DNA of 64,000 bases from assembly GCA_963790085.1 (NCBI GenBank), contig CAWBNH010000006.1, positions 434,001 through 498,000 of the forward strand, read 5' to 3'. This document shows, in pieces, positions 9,390 through 17,151 of the stretch. The notes under the pieces were generated by a model. That model searched no databases. It saw nothing but the letters and a program-made list of their open reading frames with translations, and had not been told where the DNA came from. The stretch is from CAXMST01 sp963790085 (GTDB lineage Bacteria; Actinomycetota; Thermoleophilia; Solirubrobacterales; 70-9). The position numbers were made by a program, and so were the translations under genes. The stretch's first letter is position 1, and every line of letters begins with the position of its first letter.

Positions 9390-10400
9390 ATGGCCAAGGA
9401 AGCGATCGAGATCGAGGTATCCGGGCGCAGCGTTCGCCTGTCGAGCCCGGGCAAGGTCTTCTTCCCGGAGCTCGGCATCACGAAGCGGGATCTGGCCGAG
9501 TACTACATCGCGGTCGAGGCGGCGGCGACCAACCACCTGCGCGAGCGGCCGACGACGATGAAGCGGTTCGTCGACGGGGTCGAGGGCGACTTCTTCTTCC
9601 AGAAGCGGGTGCCGAAGGGGGCGCCGGATTGGCTGCAGACCGCGACCGTGCACTTCCCGAGCGGGCGCAGCGCGACCGAGCTCTGCGCGAACGACGCCGC
9701 CCATCTCGTCTGGGCGGTGAACCTGGGCGTGATCGACTTCAACCCCTGGCCCTGCCGCCGCTCCGACCTCGATCACCCGGACGAGCTCAGGGTCGACCTC
9801 GACCCGACGCCGGAGGCGAGCTGGGACGACGTCCGCCGGGTCGCGCTGGTCTGCGGCGAGGTGCTCGACGACCATGGATTGGTCGGGTTCCCGAAGACGT
9901 CCGGGGGCCGCGGCATCCACATCAACGTCCGGATCGAGCCCGACTGGCCGTTCTCCGAGGTCCGGCGCTCGGCGCTGGCGCTCGCCCGTGAGGTCGAGCG
10001 ACGAACCGACCTGGCGACGAGCAAGTGGTGGAAGGAGGAGCGGCACGGCGTCTTCGTCGACTACAACCAGAACGCCCGCGACCGCACGGTCGCCTCCGCC
10101 TACTCGGTCCGCCCGACCCCCGACGCCCGGGTCTCGACGCCGCTGCGGTGGGACGAGGTCCCGGCGGTCGACGCGGCGGCGTTCACGCTGCGAACCGTGC
10201 CCGCCCGGATCGAGCGCGACGGCGATCCCTCGGCGGAGATCGACGAGCGCGTGGGCAGCCTCGACGGTCTGCTCGAGCTCGCCGCCGAGGACGAGCGCAA
10301 GGGCCTCGGCGACGCGCCCTGGCCACCCCATTTCCGCAAACAGCGCGGCGAGCCGAAGCGCGTGCAGCCGAGCAAGGACCGAGACCGGCCCGAGGCCTAG
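9390..10400 (+). CDS. LigD-type DNA polymerase/primase domain protein (NHEJ)
   Basis: 336 residues, a stand-alone version of the polymerase domain of LigD (archaeo-eukaryotic primase fold). It shows the metal-binding pair in RVDLDPTPE (~137/139), the loop KTSGGRGIHINVRIEP with its conserved His, and KVFFPELGITKRDLAEYY at the N-terminus, all typical of PolDom. Such enzymes fill gaps or add nucleotides at broken DNA ends during non-homologous end joining. There is no ligase or nuclease domain on the chain. An ATP-dependent ligase is encoded 4 kb away at 14372-15370. No Ku gene lies in the window. The ATG start at 9390 sits 71 bases from the divergent crotonase start. Confidence 0.93.
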   Translation: MAKEAIEIEVSGRSVRLSSPGKVFFPELGITKRDLAEYYIAVEAAATNHLRERPTTMKRFVDGVEGDFFFQKRVPKGAPDWLQTATVHFPSGRSATELCANDAAHLVWAVNLGVIDFNPWPCRRSDLDHPDELRVDLDPTPEASWDDVRRVALVCGEVLDDHGLVGFPKTSGGRGIHINVRIEPDWPFSEVRRSALALAREVERRTDLATSKWWKEERHGVFVDYNQNARDRTVASAYSVRPTPDARVSTPLRWDEVPAVDAAAFTLRTVPARIERDGDPSAEIDERVGSLDGLLELAAEDERKGLGDAPWPPHFRKQRGEPKRVQPSKDRDRPEA

Positions 10401-10409
10401 GATGGCCCG

Positions 10410-12533
10410 GTGACGCCCGCTCGCAGACGGCTTTACTCGCGCGGGCTCGCCGGGCTCGCGGTGTTTGCGGTCCTGGTCGCCTCGGTCGCGGCCTACGCCG
10501 AGGAGACGCTGTTCGACTCGCGGACGTTCTCGAACCGCGCGGTCAGCATCCTCGACGACGAGGCGGTCCAGAATCAGATCGCCGGGGCGATCACCGACGG
10601 GGCGACCAGCGAGGTGCCGAACGCGGTGGCCGCCCGGCCGTTGATCGAGGCGGTGGCGGGGCTGCTGGTCCGCTCCACAGCGCTTCAGTCACTGCTCGCC
10701 GGCGGCGTCGAGGACGTGCACGCCACCGTGATCGAGGGCAACACCGACACGGTCACGGTGACCCTGGAGAACATCGGGATCCTGATCCGGCAGGGGCTTC
10801 AGGCGGCCGCCCCCGAGGTCGCGGACGAGGTCTCGCGCAAGCTCGACGTCCCGTTGGTGAACCAAGGCGACGGCGAGGGCGAGGGGATCATCATCGACGT
10901 CGCCCAGACCGGAAACGACCTGGGAGTCCTGCATTGGATCGCGCTCGCGCTGGCGCTGGCGGCGGCGGCGGGATCGATCCGCCTTGCGCCGAGCCGGCTC
11001 GCGGGCATCCGCCGGCTCGGCCGGTCGCTGGCGATCGGCGGTGTCGCTGCGGTGGTCGTCTGGCAGGTCGGGCGCGTACTGGTCGTCGGCCAGTTGAGCG
11101 GCGATGCGGCCGATACCGCCCGTGCCGTCTACAACGCCTTCCTCGGCGATCTGCGGACCTGGTGGATGCTGCTCGCCGGATTCGGGATCGTGCTCACGGC
11201 CGGGGCCAGCAGGACCCGCGAGCCGATCGACGTCGGTGCACTCGCGGTGCGCGGCTGGCGTCGACTCACCGCCGTCCCGGAGCGCGCCTCGCTGCGGGTC
11301 CTGCGTGCCCTCGTCCTGATCCTGGTGGGGATCCTCGTGATCCAGAATCGCGACGCCGTGCTGGCGGCGCTGGTAGTCCTCCTCGGCGCCTTCGTCATCT
11401 ATGTCGGCGCCGCGGAGCTGATGCGGCTCGCCGCGGGGGCCGTCCGAGGCGACGAGGCAAGCTCGGCCGAGGCGCTGGCGGCCGAGCGGGACCTGAGCGG
11501 GAAGGCGATGGCCCGGGTAGTCGCCGTCGGAGCAGTGCTGCTCGGCGGCTTCGCCCTGCTTGGGCTCGGCACCAACGACCCCGAGACCCCCCCGCTCCGC
11601 GTCGACGCCTGCAACGGCTCGGTCGAGCTCTGCGACCGCAGCCTCGACCAGGTCGCCTTCGCCGGCACGCACAACTCGATGTCGGCGGCTACCTACGACA
11701 ACTGGTTCTTCGCCCAGCAGGAGGCCGGGATCGGCGAGCAGCTCGACGCCGGCTTCCGGGCGCTGCTGATCGACCCGCACTACGGAGTCGAGACGGACAA
11801 CGGCGTCGCCACCGACCTCGAGAAGGGCTTCGGCAGCCGCGCGAAGATCGAGGCCGGACTGGGGCCGGAGGCGGTCGCGGCGGCCGAGCAGATCAGGCGC
11901 CAGATCGGCTACCGGGGCGGCGGCGACAGCGAGGTCTTCCTCTGTCACGGCTTCTGCGAGGTCGGCGCGATCCGCTTCGAGGCCGGTCTGCGCGAGGTCA
12001 AGGACTTCCTGATCGCCAACCCGGGTGAGGTGGTGGTGATGTCGATCGAGGACGCGACGGTGCCCGCCGACACCGTTGCCGCGTTCGAGAACGTCGGGCT
12101 CACCGACCTCGTCTACACGGGCCCCGACTCACCGCTGCCGACGCTGCGGGAGATGATCGACCTCGATCAGCGGCTGTTCGTGATGGCCGAGCGCGACGGG
12201 GGCGACCCATCCTGGTATCGCGACCAGTTCGCGATCACGCAGGAGACCCCGTTCTCGTTCAGCAAGCCCGAGCAGCTGACGCGGCCTGCCTCCTGCGACG
12301 AGAACCGCGGCAAGCCCGACGCGCCGTTCTTCCTGATGAACCACTGGGTCGACACCTCACCCGCCCCGCGCCCGACCAACGCCGAGGTGGTCAACCGGAA
12401 GCGGTTCATCCTCGACCGGGTCACGATGTGCACGCGCCGGCGCGGCCTTCAGCCGAACATCATCGCGGTCGACTTCTTCAAGCGGGGCGACGCGGTCGGC
12501 GCCGTCGAGGAGCTGAACGGCGTCGGCGAGTGA
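10410..12533 (+). CDS. Membrane protein with C-terminal PI-PLC-like phosphodiesterase domain
   Basis: 707 residues from GTG 10410, 9 bases after the polymerase gene. The N-terminal ~60% has a signal-anchor-like first helix, an extracytoplasmic stretch (VEDVHATVIEGNTD) and about five further hydrophobic helices (HWIALALALAAAAGSIRL, VLRALVLILVGILVI and others). The last ~300 residues resemble the TIM-barrel X domain of phosphatidylinositol phospholipase C: the first catalytic His in FAGTHNSMSA (~420), then GFRALLIDPHY, the second His in LCHGFC (~512), and NPGEVVVMSIED. The domain probably faces outside and cleaves a phosphodiester; the substrate is unknown. Confidence 0.82.
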   Translation: MTPARRRLYSRGLAGLAVFAVLVASVAAYAEETLFDSRTFSNRAVSILDDEAVQNQIAGAITDGATSEVPNAVAARPLIEAVAGLLVRSTALQSLLAGGVEDVHATVIEGNTDTVTVTLENIGILIRQGLQAAAPEVADEVSRKLDVPLVNQGDGEGEGIIIDVAQTGNDLGVLHWIALALALAAAAGSIRLAPSRLAGIRRLGRSLAIGGVAAVVVWQVGRVLVVGQLSGDAADTARAVYNAFLGDLRTWWMLLAGFGIVLTAGASRTREPIDVGALAVRGWRRLTAVPERASLRVLRALVLILVGILVIQNRDAVLAALVVLLGAFVIYVGAAELMRLAAGAVRGDEASSAEALAAERDLSGKAMARVVAVGAVLLGGFALLGLGTNDPETPPLRVDACNGSVELCDRSLDQVAFAGTHNSMSAATYDNWFFAQQEAGIGEQLDAGFRALLIDPHYGVETDNGVATDLEKGFGSRAKIEAGLGPEAVAAAEQIRRQIGYRGGGDSEVFLCHGFCEVGAIRFEAGLREVKDFLIANPGEVVVMSIEDATVPADTVAAFENVGLTDLVYTGPDSPLPTLREMIDLDQRLFVMAERDGGDPSWYRDQFAITQETPFSFSKPEQLTRPASCDENRGKPDAPFFLMNHWVDTSPAPRPTNAEVVNRKRFILDRVTMCTRRRGLQPNIIAVDFFKRGDAVGAVEELNGVGE

Positions 12534-12563
12534 GCCGTCGCGCGGTGGGAAGGTCCCGGCACG

Positions 12564-12866
12564 ATGACTGATCGCCCATTCATCCTCCCTCGAGTCGCTC
12601 GATTCGCGGCGGGGGAGGCACTCGGTCTTGCGTGGCTTGTGCTCGGCCTCGTCGTAGCGGTCAACGACGACGGTCTGTTTGGGCGAGGGAACGGAGCCAG
12701 CAGCGGCCTCGTGATCTTCGCCGCGCTGGCCGCCCTTGCTTCCATGGCCGCGGGCTACATCGAGCTCGCCGGTGCGGCATCTTCCCGAAGCCGCTGGCTC
12801 CTGCTCCCGGCAGCAATAGCGTTGCCCTGCTGGGTGGTCGCGGTCTATCTCGTCGGACAGACATAG
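12564..12866 (+). CDS. Small hypothetical membrane protein
   Basis: 100 residues starting at ATG 12564, 30 bases after the PLC-like gene. Three hydrophobic segments can be seen: GLAWLVLGLVVAV, GLVIFAALAALASMAAGYIEL and LLLPAAIALPCWVVAVYLV. I do not recognise the family. Its position and direction suggest it is the last gene of the 9390-12866 run, ahead of the mobile-element remnant; a GC-rich hairpin at 12892-12914 may end transcription. Confidence 0.55.
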   Translation: MTDRPFILPRVARFAAGEALGLAWLVLGLVVAVNDDGLFGRGNGASSGLVIFAALAALASMAAGYIELAGAASSRSRWLLLPAAIALPCWVVAVYLVGQT

Positions 12867-12891
12867 ATTGCGCACCCCGCCGGCCGCAGTC

Positions 12892-12914
12892 ACGGCCCGC
12901 TACGCGCGGGCCGT
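12892..12914 (+). terminator. GC-rich hairpin after the 12564 gene
   Basis: Arms acggcccg and cgggccgt form an 8-base perfect stem around a 7-base loop. It is followed by tgcgctt rather than a run of T, so this is a terminator-like hairpin, not a canonical one. Confidence 0.4.
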
Positions 12915-12990
12915 TGCGCTTACTGGTGCTTCTCGCGGAGGCTGTTGCAGAAACCCCCGCTCCGTCCGTGGCGTTTATGACAATCCGGGC

Positions 12991-13128
12991 ATGGCTCAGA
13001 ACTTCATCGAATGCGACCGTGACCAACCAATGCTCTTGCCGCCCGATCTGCGCGAGTGGCTGCCCGAAGACCACCTCGCCTGGTTCGTGATCGAGGCGGT
13101 CGCCGAGCTCGATCTCGACCCCTTCTAC
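12991..13128 (+). pseudogene. Truncated IS1182-family transposase N-terminus
   Basis: From ATG 12991 the reading MAQNFIECDRDQP, LPPDLREWLPEDHLAWFVI and ELDLDPFY matches the conserved first ~46 residues of IS1182-type DDE transposases. Similarity stops abruptly at 13128, where the frame continues only as Arg-rich shadow sequence; the catalytic domain is absent. The upstream stretch ctgttgcagaaaccccc (about 12941-12957) looks like the left end of such an element. The remnant abuts the broken RTX gene on the other strand, so the element probably inserted there and then lost its remainder by deletion. Confidence 0.75.
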
Positions 13129-13130
13129 CT

Positions 13131-13498
13131 ACCTCGTCATCCCCCGCGCCCGCCTCGATCACTGCAAGTCCGCCGCTACGAGCGGCGTCGAGCTCGACGC
13201 GATCGTCGCCTGAGCCGGCGTCAATGTAGGCCTCGCCGACGTCAACGTCGAGCCGGTCATCGCCGCCCCCGGCGTCAATCTGCGACCGTCCGCCGCCCTG
13301 ATCGAAGATCCGATCACGGCCCTCACCGGACTCGATCTCGTCGTTGCCTGTAGCGGCGACGATGAAGTCATCCCCGGCGCCGGACCAGATCAGGTCGTTA
13401 CCGCCCAGAGCCCCGACGGCGTCATCGCCGCTACCGGAGAAGATCTCGTCGCTTCCACGGGCGCCCACGACGATGTCGTCTCCGCTGCCGGTGATCAC
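13131..13498 (-). pseudogene. RTX (haemolysin-type calcium-binding) repeat fragment
   Basis: On the minus strand this stretch encodes consecutive nonapeptide repeats such as GSGDDIVVG, GSGDDAVGA, LGGNDLIWS and GAGDDFIVA, ending in AGAGDDEVG at the transposase junction. The Gly-Gly-x-Gly-x-Asp pattern is the calcium-binding beta-roll of secreted RTX proteins. Both ends are missing: the upstream side runs into unrelated sequence before the ORF6N gene, and the downstream side is cut by the transposase remnant. No signal or effector domain remains. I read it as the debris of a secreted RTX protein gene. Confidence 0.7.
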
Positions 13499-13603
13499 GC
13501 CGTGACGGAATCGACACACTCCCGTCGCTCGATTGCCCCTCGCCGTTTCCCACCGGTGACGGATTGCCATGCATGCTGCAGCTGTGGAGGGTAGATCGGC
13601 TTG

Positions 13604-14170
13604 ATGGCCAGCTCGGAGCAAGAGGGCAAGCCGGTGCGGCTGGTCGCAGCGCTGGCGATCGAGAAGCGGATCGTGGTCGTCGGCGGGAGGCCGGTGATGG
13701 TCGACGAGGACCTCGCCGAGCTCTACGGCGTCGAGACTGGAGCGCTGACCCGGGCGGTCCGGCGCAACAAGGAGCGGTTCCCCGAGGACTTCATGTTCCA
13801 GCTCGGCGATCGGGAGTGGGCAGCTTTGAGAAGCCAATCTGGCATCTCAAACCAGGGCCGCGGCGGGCGCCGCTACGCGCCCTACGTGTTCACTGAGCAG
13901 GGCGTCGCGATGCTCTCGGGCGTGCTGCGCAGCGAGCGCGCGGTTGCGGTCAACATCGAGATCATGCGGGCCTTCGTCGAGCTGCGGCGGGCGGCCGCCT
14001 CCTCTGCGGCTCTCAACAAGCGCCTGGAAGATCTCGAGCGAGAGACAGCCGCCAGGCTCGGGCAGCACGACCAGCAGCTCACGCAGATCTTCGAGGCCCT
14101 GCGGCAGCTGATCTCGCCGCCGGCGAGGACGAGGCGCCAGGTCGGCTTCCGCCTTCCGGAGGACGAGTAG
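13604..14170 (+). CDS. ORF6N domain-containing protein
   Basis: 188 residues from ATG 13604, preceded by a good ribosome site (ggaggg). The N-terminal ~100 residues contain the ORF6N pattern: GRPVMVDEDLAELYGVETGAL, VRRNKERFPEDFMFQL and YAPYVFTEQGVAMLSGVLRS. ORF6N is a DNA-binding domain common in phage and mobile DNA and also on bacterial chromosomes. The C-terminal part (AALNKRLEDLERETAARLGQ) is a predicted coiled coil. It is intact and sits beside IS and RTX debris, consistent with horizontal acquisition. Function is unknown; toxin-linked and regulatory roles are both possible. Confidence 0.82.
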   Translation: MASSEQEGKPVRLVAALAIEKRIVVVGGRPVMVDEDLAELYGVETGALTRAVRRNKERFPEDFMFQLGDREWAALRSQSGISNQGRGGRRYAPYVFTEQGVAMLSGVLRSERAVAVNIEIMRAFVELRRAAASSAALNKRLEDLERETAARLGQHDQQLTQIFEALRQLISPPARTRRQVGFRLPEDE

Positions 14171-14371
14171 GTCTCACGTTTGCGGCTCCGTGATGAGCGC
14201 GAGGGCCGGGTTCATTGTTCTTTCGTGGGATTGGCCCACGCCTGAGGGAGTGTTGCTTTCGTGGTGATCCGAGCGTTTCGCGGCACGCGGATCATGGTGC
14301 TTTCGCTTAATAGGCACACTGAAAGGGCGAGCGTCGACCGGGCGCCGGCCGAACGCTCCCTGGCTGTCGGC
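14171..14371. other. Noncoding tail of the accessory island
   Basis: About 200 bases without a credible gene, noticeably richer in T than the flanks. It holds three copies of a ctttcg core (ttctttcgtggga, tgctttcgtggtga, ggtgctttcgctt) and an inverted repeat tgatccg / cggatca at about 14265-14292. It separates the ORF6N gene from the end of the DNA ligase gene. No family is recognised. Confidence 0.4.
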
Positions 14372-15370
14372 CTACTGATCGAGCTGGTCGATGGTGCAGG
14401 ACCTGGGGTCGCGGTCGTCGCGCCAACGAAGGATCTTCGAGCCGTGGCGGATGCGGCCGGCGGAGACGTGGTCGAAGCTGACCTCGATCACCAGCTCCGG
14501 TCGCAGTGAGATCCACTCGAGCTCGCGGTCCGCGGCCCAGCGGCTCGGGTCGGCGGAGCCGCGCTCGCCGGTCTCGTAGGGGGCGAGCTTGGCGACCAGG
14601 TCGCGCTTCTCGGCCGCCTTGAGGCCGGAGCTGTGGCCGACGACGCGGAGCTGATCGCCGTCGTAGAGGCCGAGGATCAGCGAGCCGACCGTGCCCTCCT
14701 CCTTGCCCGGCCGCCAGCCGACGAGCACCGCGTCGATCGTCCGCAGGCGCTTGATCTTCGACATCCCCTTGCGCTCGCCGGGGAGGTAGGGGGCATCGAG
14801 CTGCTTCGCGATCACGCCCTCCCCGCCGGATAGCCAGGGCTCCGCCGCGGCCGGCTCCAGGGTCAACGGAGTGAGCTCGATCGAGCCTGCGCTCCAGCCG
14901 CCGGGACCCTCCTCGCGGGCCGACTCGAGGCCCGTGATCAGCTCGACCAGGGCGGCCCGGCGCTCGCTGAACGGGCGCGCCAGCAGCTCCTCATCGTCGA
15001 GCGCCAGCAGGTCGAAGGCCCGAAACCGCGCCGGCGTCCGCTCGGAGAGCAGCTTGATCCTCACCTCAGCCGGGTGGATCCGGCTCTGCAGCGCATCGAA
15101 GACCTCGTGGCCTTCGTCGTCGAGGATCACCAGCTCACCGTCGACGACGTAGCGGCCGGGCGGGAAGACGAGCTCCGGGAAGTAGCGGCTGAGCGGCTTG
15201 CCGCCACGGGACTGGACGTAGCTCTCGGGCCCGTCGACGAAGACGATCGCGCGGAAGCCGTCGTACTTCGGCTCGTAGGCGACGCCGTCGCCGTCGGGGA
15301 GCGTCTTGCGTGAACGCGCGAGCTGCGGCTTGACCGGGGGCTTGAGCGGCAGCGAGACGGGCATCGCCAT
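14372..15370 (-). CDS. ATP-dependent DNA ligase (LigC/LigD ligase-domain type)
   Basis: 332 residues from ATG 15370. A longer frame to 15436 would overlap the start of the divergent oxidase gene and is unlikely. The nucleotidyl-transfer lysine is in EPKYDGFRAI (K35). Further ligase motifs are VVDGELVILD, RAFDLLALD, GEGVIAKQLDAPY and SKIKRL, followed by an OB-fold domain (VLVGWRPGKEEGTVGSLILG). It seals nicks using ATP. Stand-alone ligases of this size act with LigD-type polymerase and Ku in bacterial end joining or excision repair, and a LigD-type polymerase is present at 9390-10400. Confidence 0.92.
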   Translation of the reverse strand: MAMPVSLPLKPPVKPQLARSRKTLPDGDGVAYEPKYDGFRAIVFVDGPESYVQSRGGKPLSRYFPELVFPPGRYVVDGELVILDDEGHEVFDALQSRIHPAEVRIKLLSERTPARFRAFDLLALDDEELLARPFSERRAALVELITGLESAREEGPGGWSAGSIELTPLTLEPAAAEPWLSGGEGVIAKQLDAPYLPGERKGMSKIKRLRTIDAVLVGWRPGKEEGTVGSLILGLYDGDQLRVVGHSSGLKAAEKRDLVAKLAPYETGERGSADPSRWAADRELEWISLRPELVIEVSFDHVSAGRIRHGSKILRWRDDRDPRSCTIDQLDQ

Positions 15371-15417
15371 GCCATTCAAGCAGCGACGCCTCGGCGGTTG
15401 AACTAGCGTCAGGCGCG

Positions 15418-16638
15418 ATGGCCGGCGCGCGACCACCGCTCAGTTGCGACATCTGCGTGGTCGGAGCCGGGATCGTCGGCCTGGCGGCGGCCAGGGCCCT
15501 GCAGCGGCGGCACCCAGGCGCCGAGATCGCGGTGATCGAGCGCGAGGCTGGTCCCGCCCAGCACCAGAGCGGTCACTCGAGCGGCGTGATCCACGCGGGC
15601 ATCTACTACCGGCCCGGCTCGCTCAAGGCGAGGCTCTGCGTCGACGGCGCGAGGGCGCTCTACGACTACTGCGCCGAGCGCGAGATCGCGGTCCGTAGAG
15701 ACGGCAAGGTGATCGTCGCCACCGCCGAGGCCGAGCTTCCCCGGCTCGACGAGCTCGAGCGGCGCGGGGTGGCGAACGGGGTGCCGGGGCTCGAGCGAAT
15801 CGGCCCCGAGCGTCTGCGCGAGCTCGAGCCGCACGCGGCGGGGATCGCGGCGCTGCACTCGCCGAGCACCGGGGTGGTCGATTACTCGGTCGTGGCCGGC
15901 GCCTACGCCGAGGATCTCCGCGACGCCGGCGCCGAGCTGACCTACGACTGCGAGGTCCGCGGCCTGAGCGAGGGCGGCGGAGGCGCGGTGATCTCGCACA
16001 GCAAGGGCACGACCGCTGCCCGGCGGGCCGTCGTCTGCGCGGGACCGTGGGCGGATCGGATCGCGGTCGCGGCCGGGGCCGATCCCGATCCCCAAATCGT
16101 CCCCTTCCGCGGCGCCTACCTGCGGCTGCGGGACGGCCGGGCCGACCTCGTCCGGGCCAGCATCTACCCGGTCCCCGACCCGGACCTGCCGTTCCTGGGG
16201 ATGCACCTGACCCGCAGCCCGGCCGGGGAGGTGCTGCTCGGTCCGACGGCGCTGTTCGCGGGCGCGCGGGACGCCTACAGCCTCCGAAGAGTGCGGCCCC
16301 TGGACCTCCGCGAGAGCCTCGCCTGGCCCGGCACCTGGCGCCTGTTCCGCAACCACTGGCGGACCGGCATGGCGGAGATCGCCCACGCGGCGAGCATCCG
16401 CTCGTTCGTCGCTCAGTGCCGGCGCTACGTGCCGGAGCTCAGGGTCGCCGACGTCGAGCGCAGCGCGCACAGCGGCGTCCGCGCCCAGGCGGTCGGGCGC
16501 GACGGGACGCTGGTCGACGACTTCGTGGTCAGCGAGACTGAGGCGACCGTCCATGTCCGCAACGCCCCCTCCCCCGCCGCGACAGCCTCCCTTGCCCTTG
16601 CCGAGGAGATCTGCGACCGCCTCGATCGGCTCGGATGA
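15418..16638 (+). CDS. lhgO: L-2-hydroxyglutarate oxidase
   Basis: 406 residues. An N-terminal FAD-binding Rossmann motif (CVVGAGIVGLAAARALQ) is followed by SGHSSGVIHAGIYYRPGSLKARLC, which is highly typical of LhgO, and later by CAGPWADRIA, PFRGAYLRL and SGVRAQAV. The enzyme is an FAD-dependent dehydrogenase/oxidase of the DadA/GlpD fold that returns L-2-hydroxyglutarate to 2-oxoglutarate. The start ATG at 15418 is 47 bases from the divergent ligase start, so the two share a short promoter region. A cyclase-like gene follows after 6 bases. Confidence 0.93.
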   Translation: MAGARPPLSCDICVVGAGIVGLAAARALQRRHPGAEIAVIEREAGPAQHQSGHSSGVIHAGIYYRPGSLKARLCVDGARALYDYCAEREIAVRRDGKVIVATAEAELPRLDELERRGVANGVPGLERIGPERLRELEPHAAGIAALHSPSTGVVDYSVVAGAYAEDLRDAGAELTYDCEVRGLSEGGGGAVISHSKGTTAARRAVVCAGPWADRIAVAAGADPDPQIVPFRGAYLRLRDGRADLVRASIYPVPDPDLPFLGMHLTRSPAGEVLLGPTALFAGARDAYSLRRVRPLDLRESLAWPGTWRLFRNHWRTGMAEIAHAASIRSFVAQCRRYVPELRVADVERSAHSGVRAQAVGRDGTLVDDFVVSETEATVHVRNAPSPAATASLALAEEICDRLDRLG

Positions 16639-16644
16639 GCGCTG

Positions 16645-17151
16645 ATGCGGCTGCCCCGAGAACAGCTGCTGCAGTTCCTCTCTCCGGCGAGCGCCGACGC
16701 GGTGCTCGCCAGCCCCGAGGATCTGCTGCGGGGCCGCACGCTCGAGGTCAGCGTGCTCTGCTGCGACGTCGCCGACTTCCGGCCACTGGCAGAGACCGAT
16801 CCGACGGCCGCCCTCGACGTCCTCAATCTGCTGCTCTCCGCGATCTCGCACGCGATCCTCGCCCGCGACGGCACGCTGATGTCGTTCCCGGGGGACGGGG
16901 CGCTCGCCGTCTTCGGCGCGCCGATCGCGACCGACGACCATCGCAAGCGGGCGACTGAGGCCGAGGCCGAGATCGCCGGGCTGACGCTCGCGACCGTCAA
17001 CCTCGAGCTCCGGGAGCGCGGCCAGGGGCCGCTCGAGATCCGCACCGCGGTGCGCTCCGGTCCGGTCGTCGCCGGCGCGATCGGCGCCTCACCCCGCTGG
17101 GAGTACGCGGCGATCGGCGCGCCGACCAGCCAGGCCGTCGCCGAGGTCTAG
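16645..17151 (+). CDS. Degenerate class III adenylate/guanylate cyclase-like domain protein
   Basis: 168 residues, 6 bases after lhgO. It aligns by eye with a class III cyclase homology domain: VSVLCCDVADF holds the first metal Asp, and SFPGDGALAVFGAP holds the second. The base-selecting Lys normally before FxGD is Ser here. The usual GDxVNxAARLE segment is AIGAPTSQAVAEV, so the second base-selecting residue and the transition-state Asn and Arg are missing, and the protein ends there. I infer a non-catalytic or altered domain. Its stop overlaps that of the convergent amidotransferase gene. Confidence 0.78.
   Translation: MRLPREQLLQFLSPASADAVLASPEDLLRGRTLEVSVLCCDVADFRPLAETDPTAALDVLNLLLSAISHAILARDGTLMSFPGDGALAVFGAPIATDDHRKRATEAEAEIAGLTLATVNLELRERGQGPLEIRTAVRSGPVVAGAIGASPRWEYAAIGAPTSQAVAEV

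Noticed and set aside
13004..13837. 277-codon minus-strand frame treated as one intact RTX protein
   Set aside because: Its first ~110 residues are antisense to the ORF6N gene and its last ~40 are antisense to the transposase remnant; only the middle shows RTX repeats.
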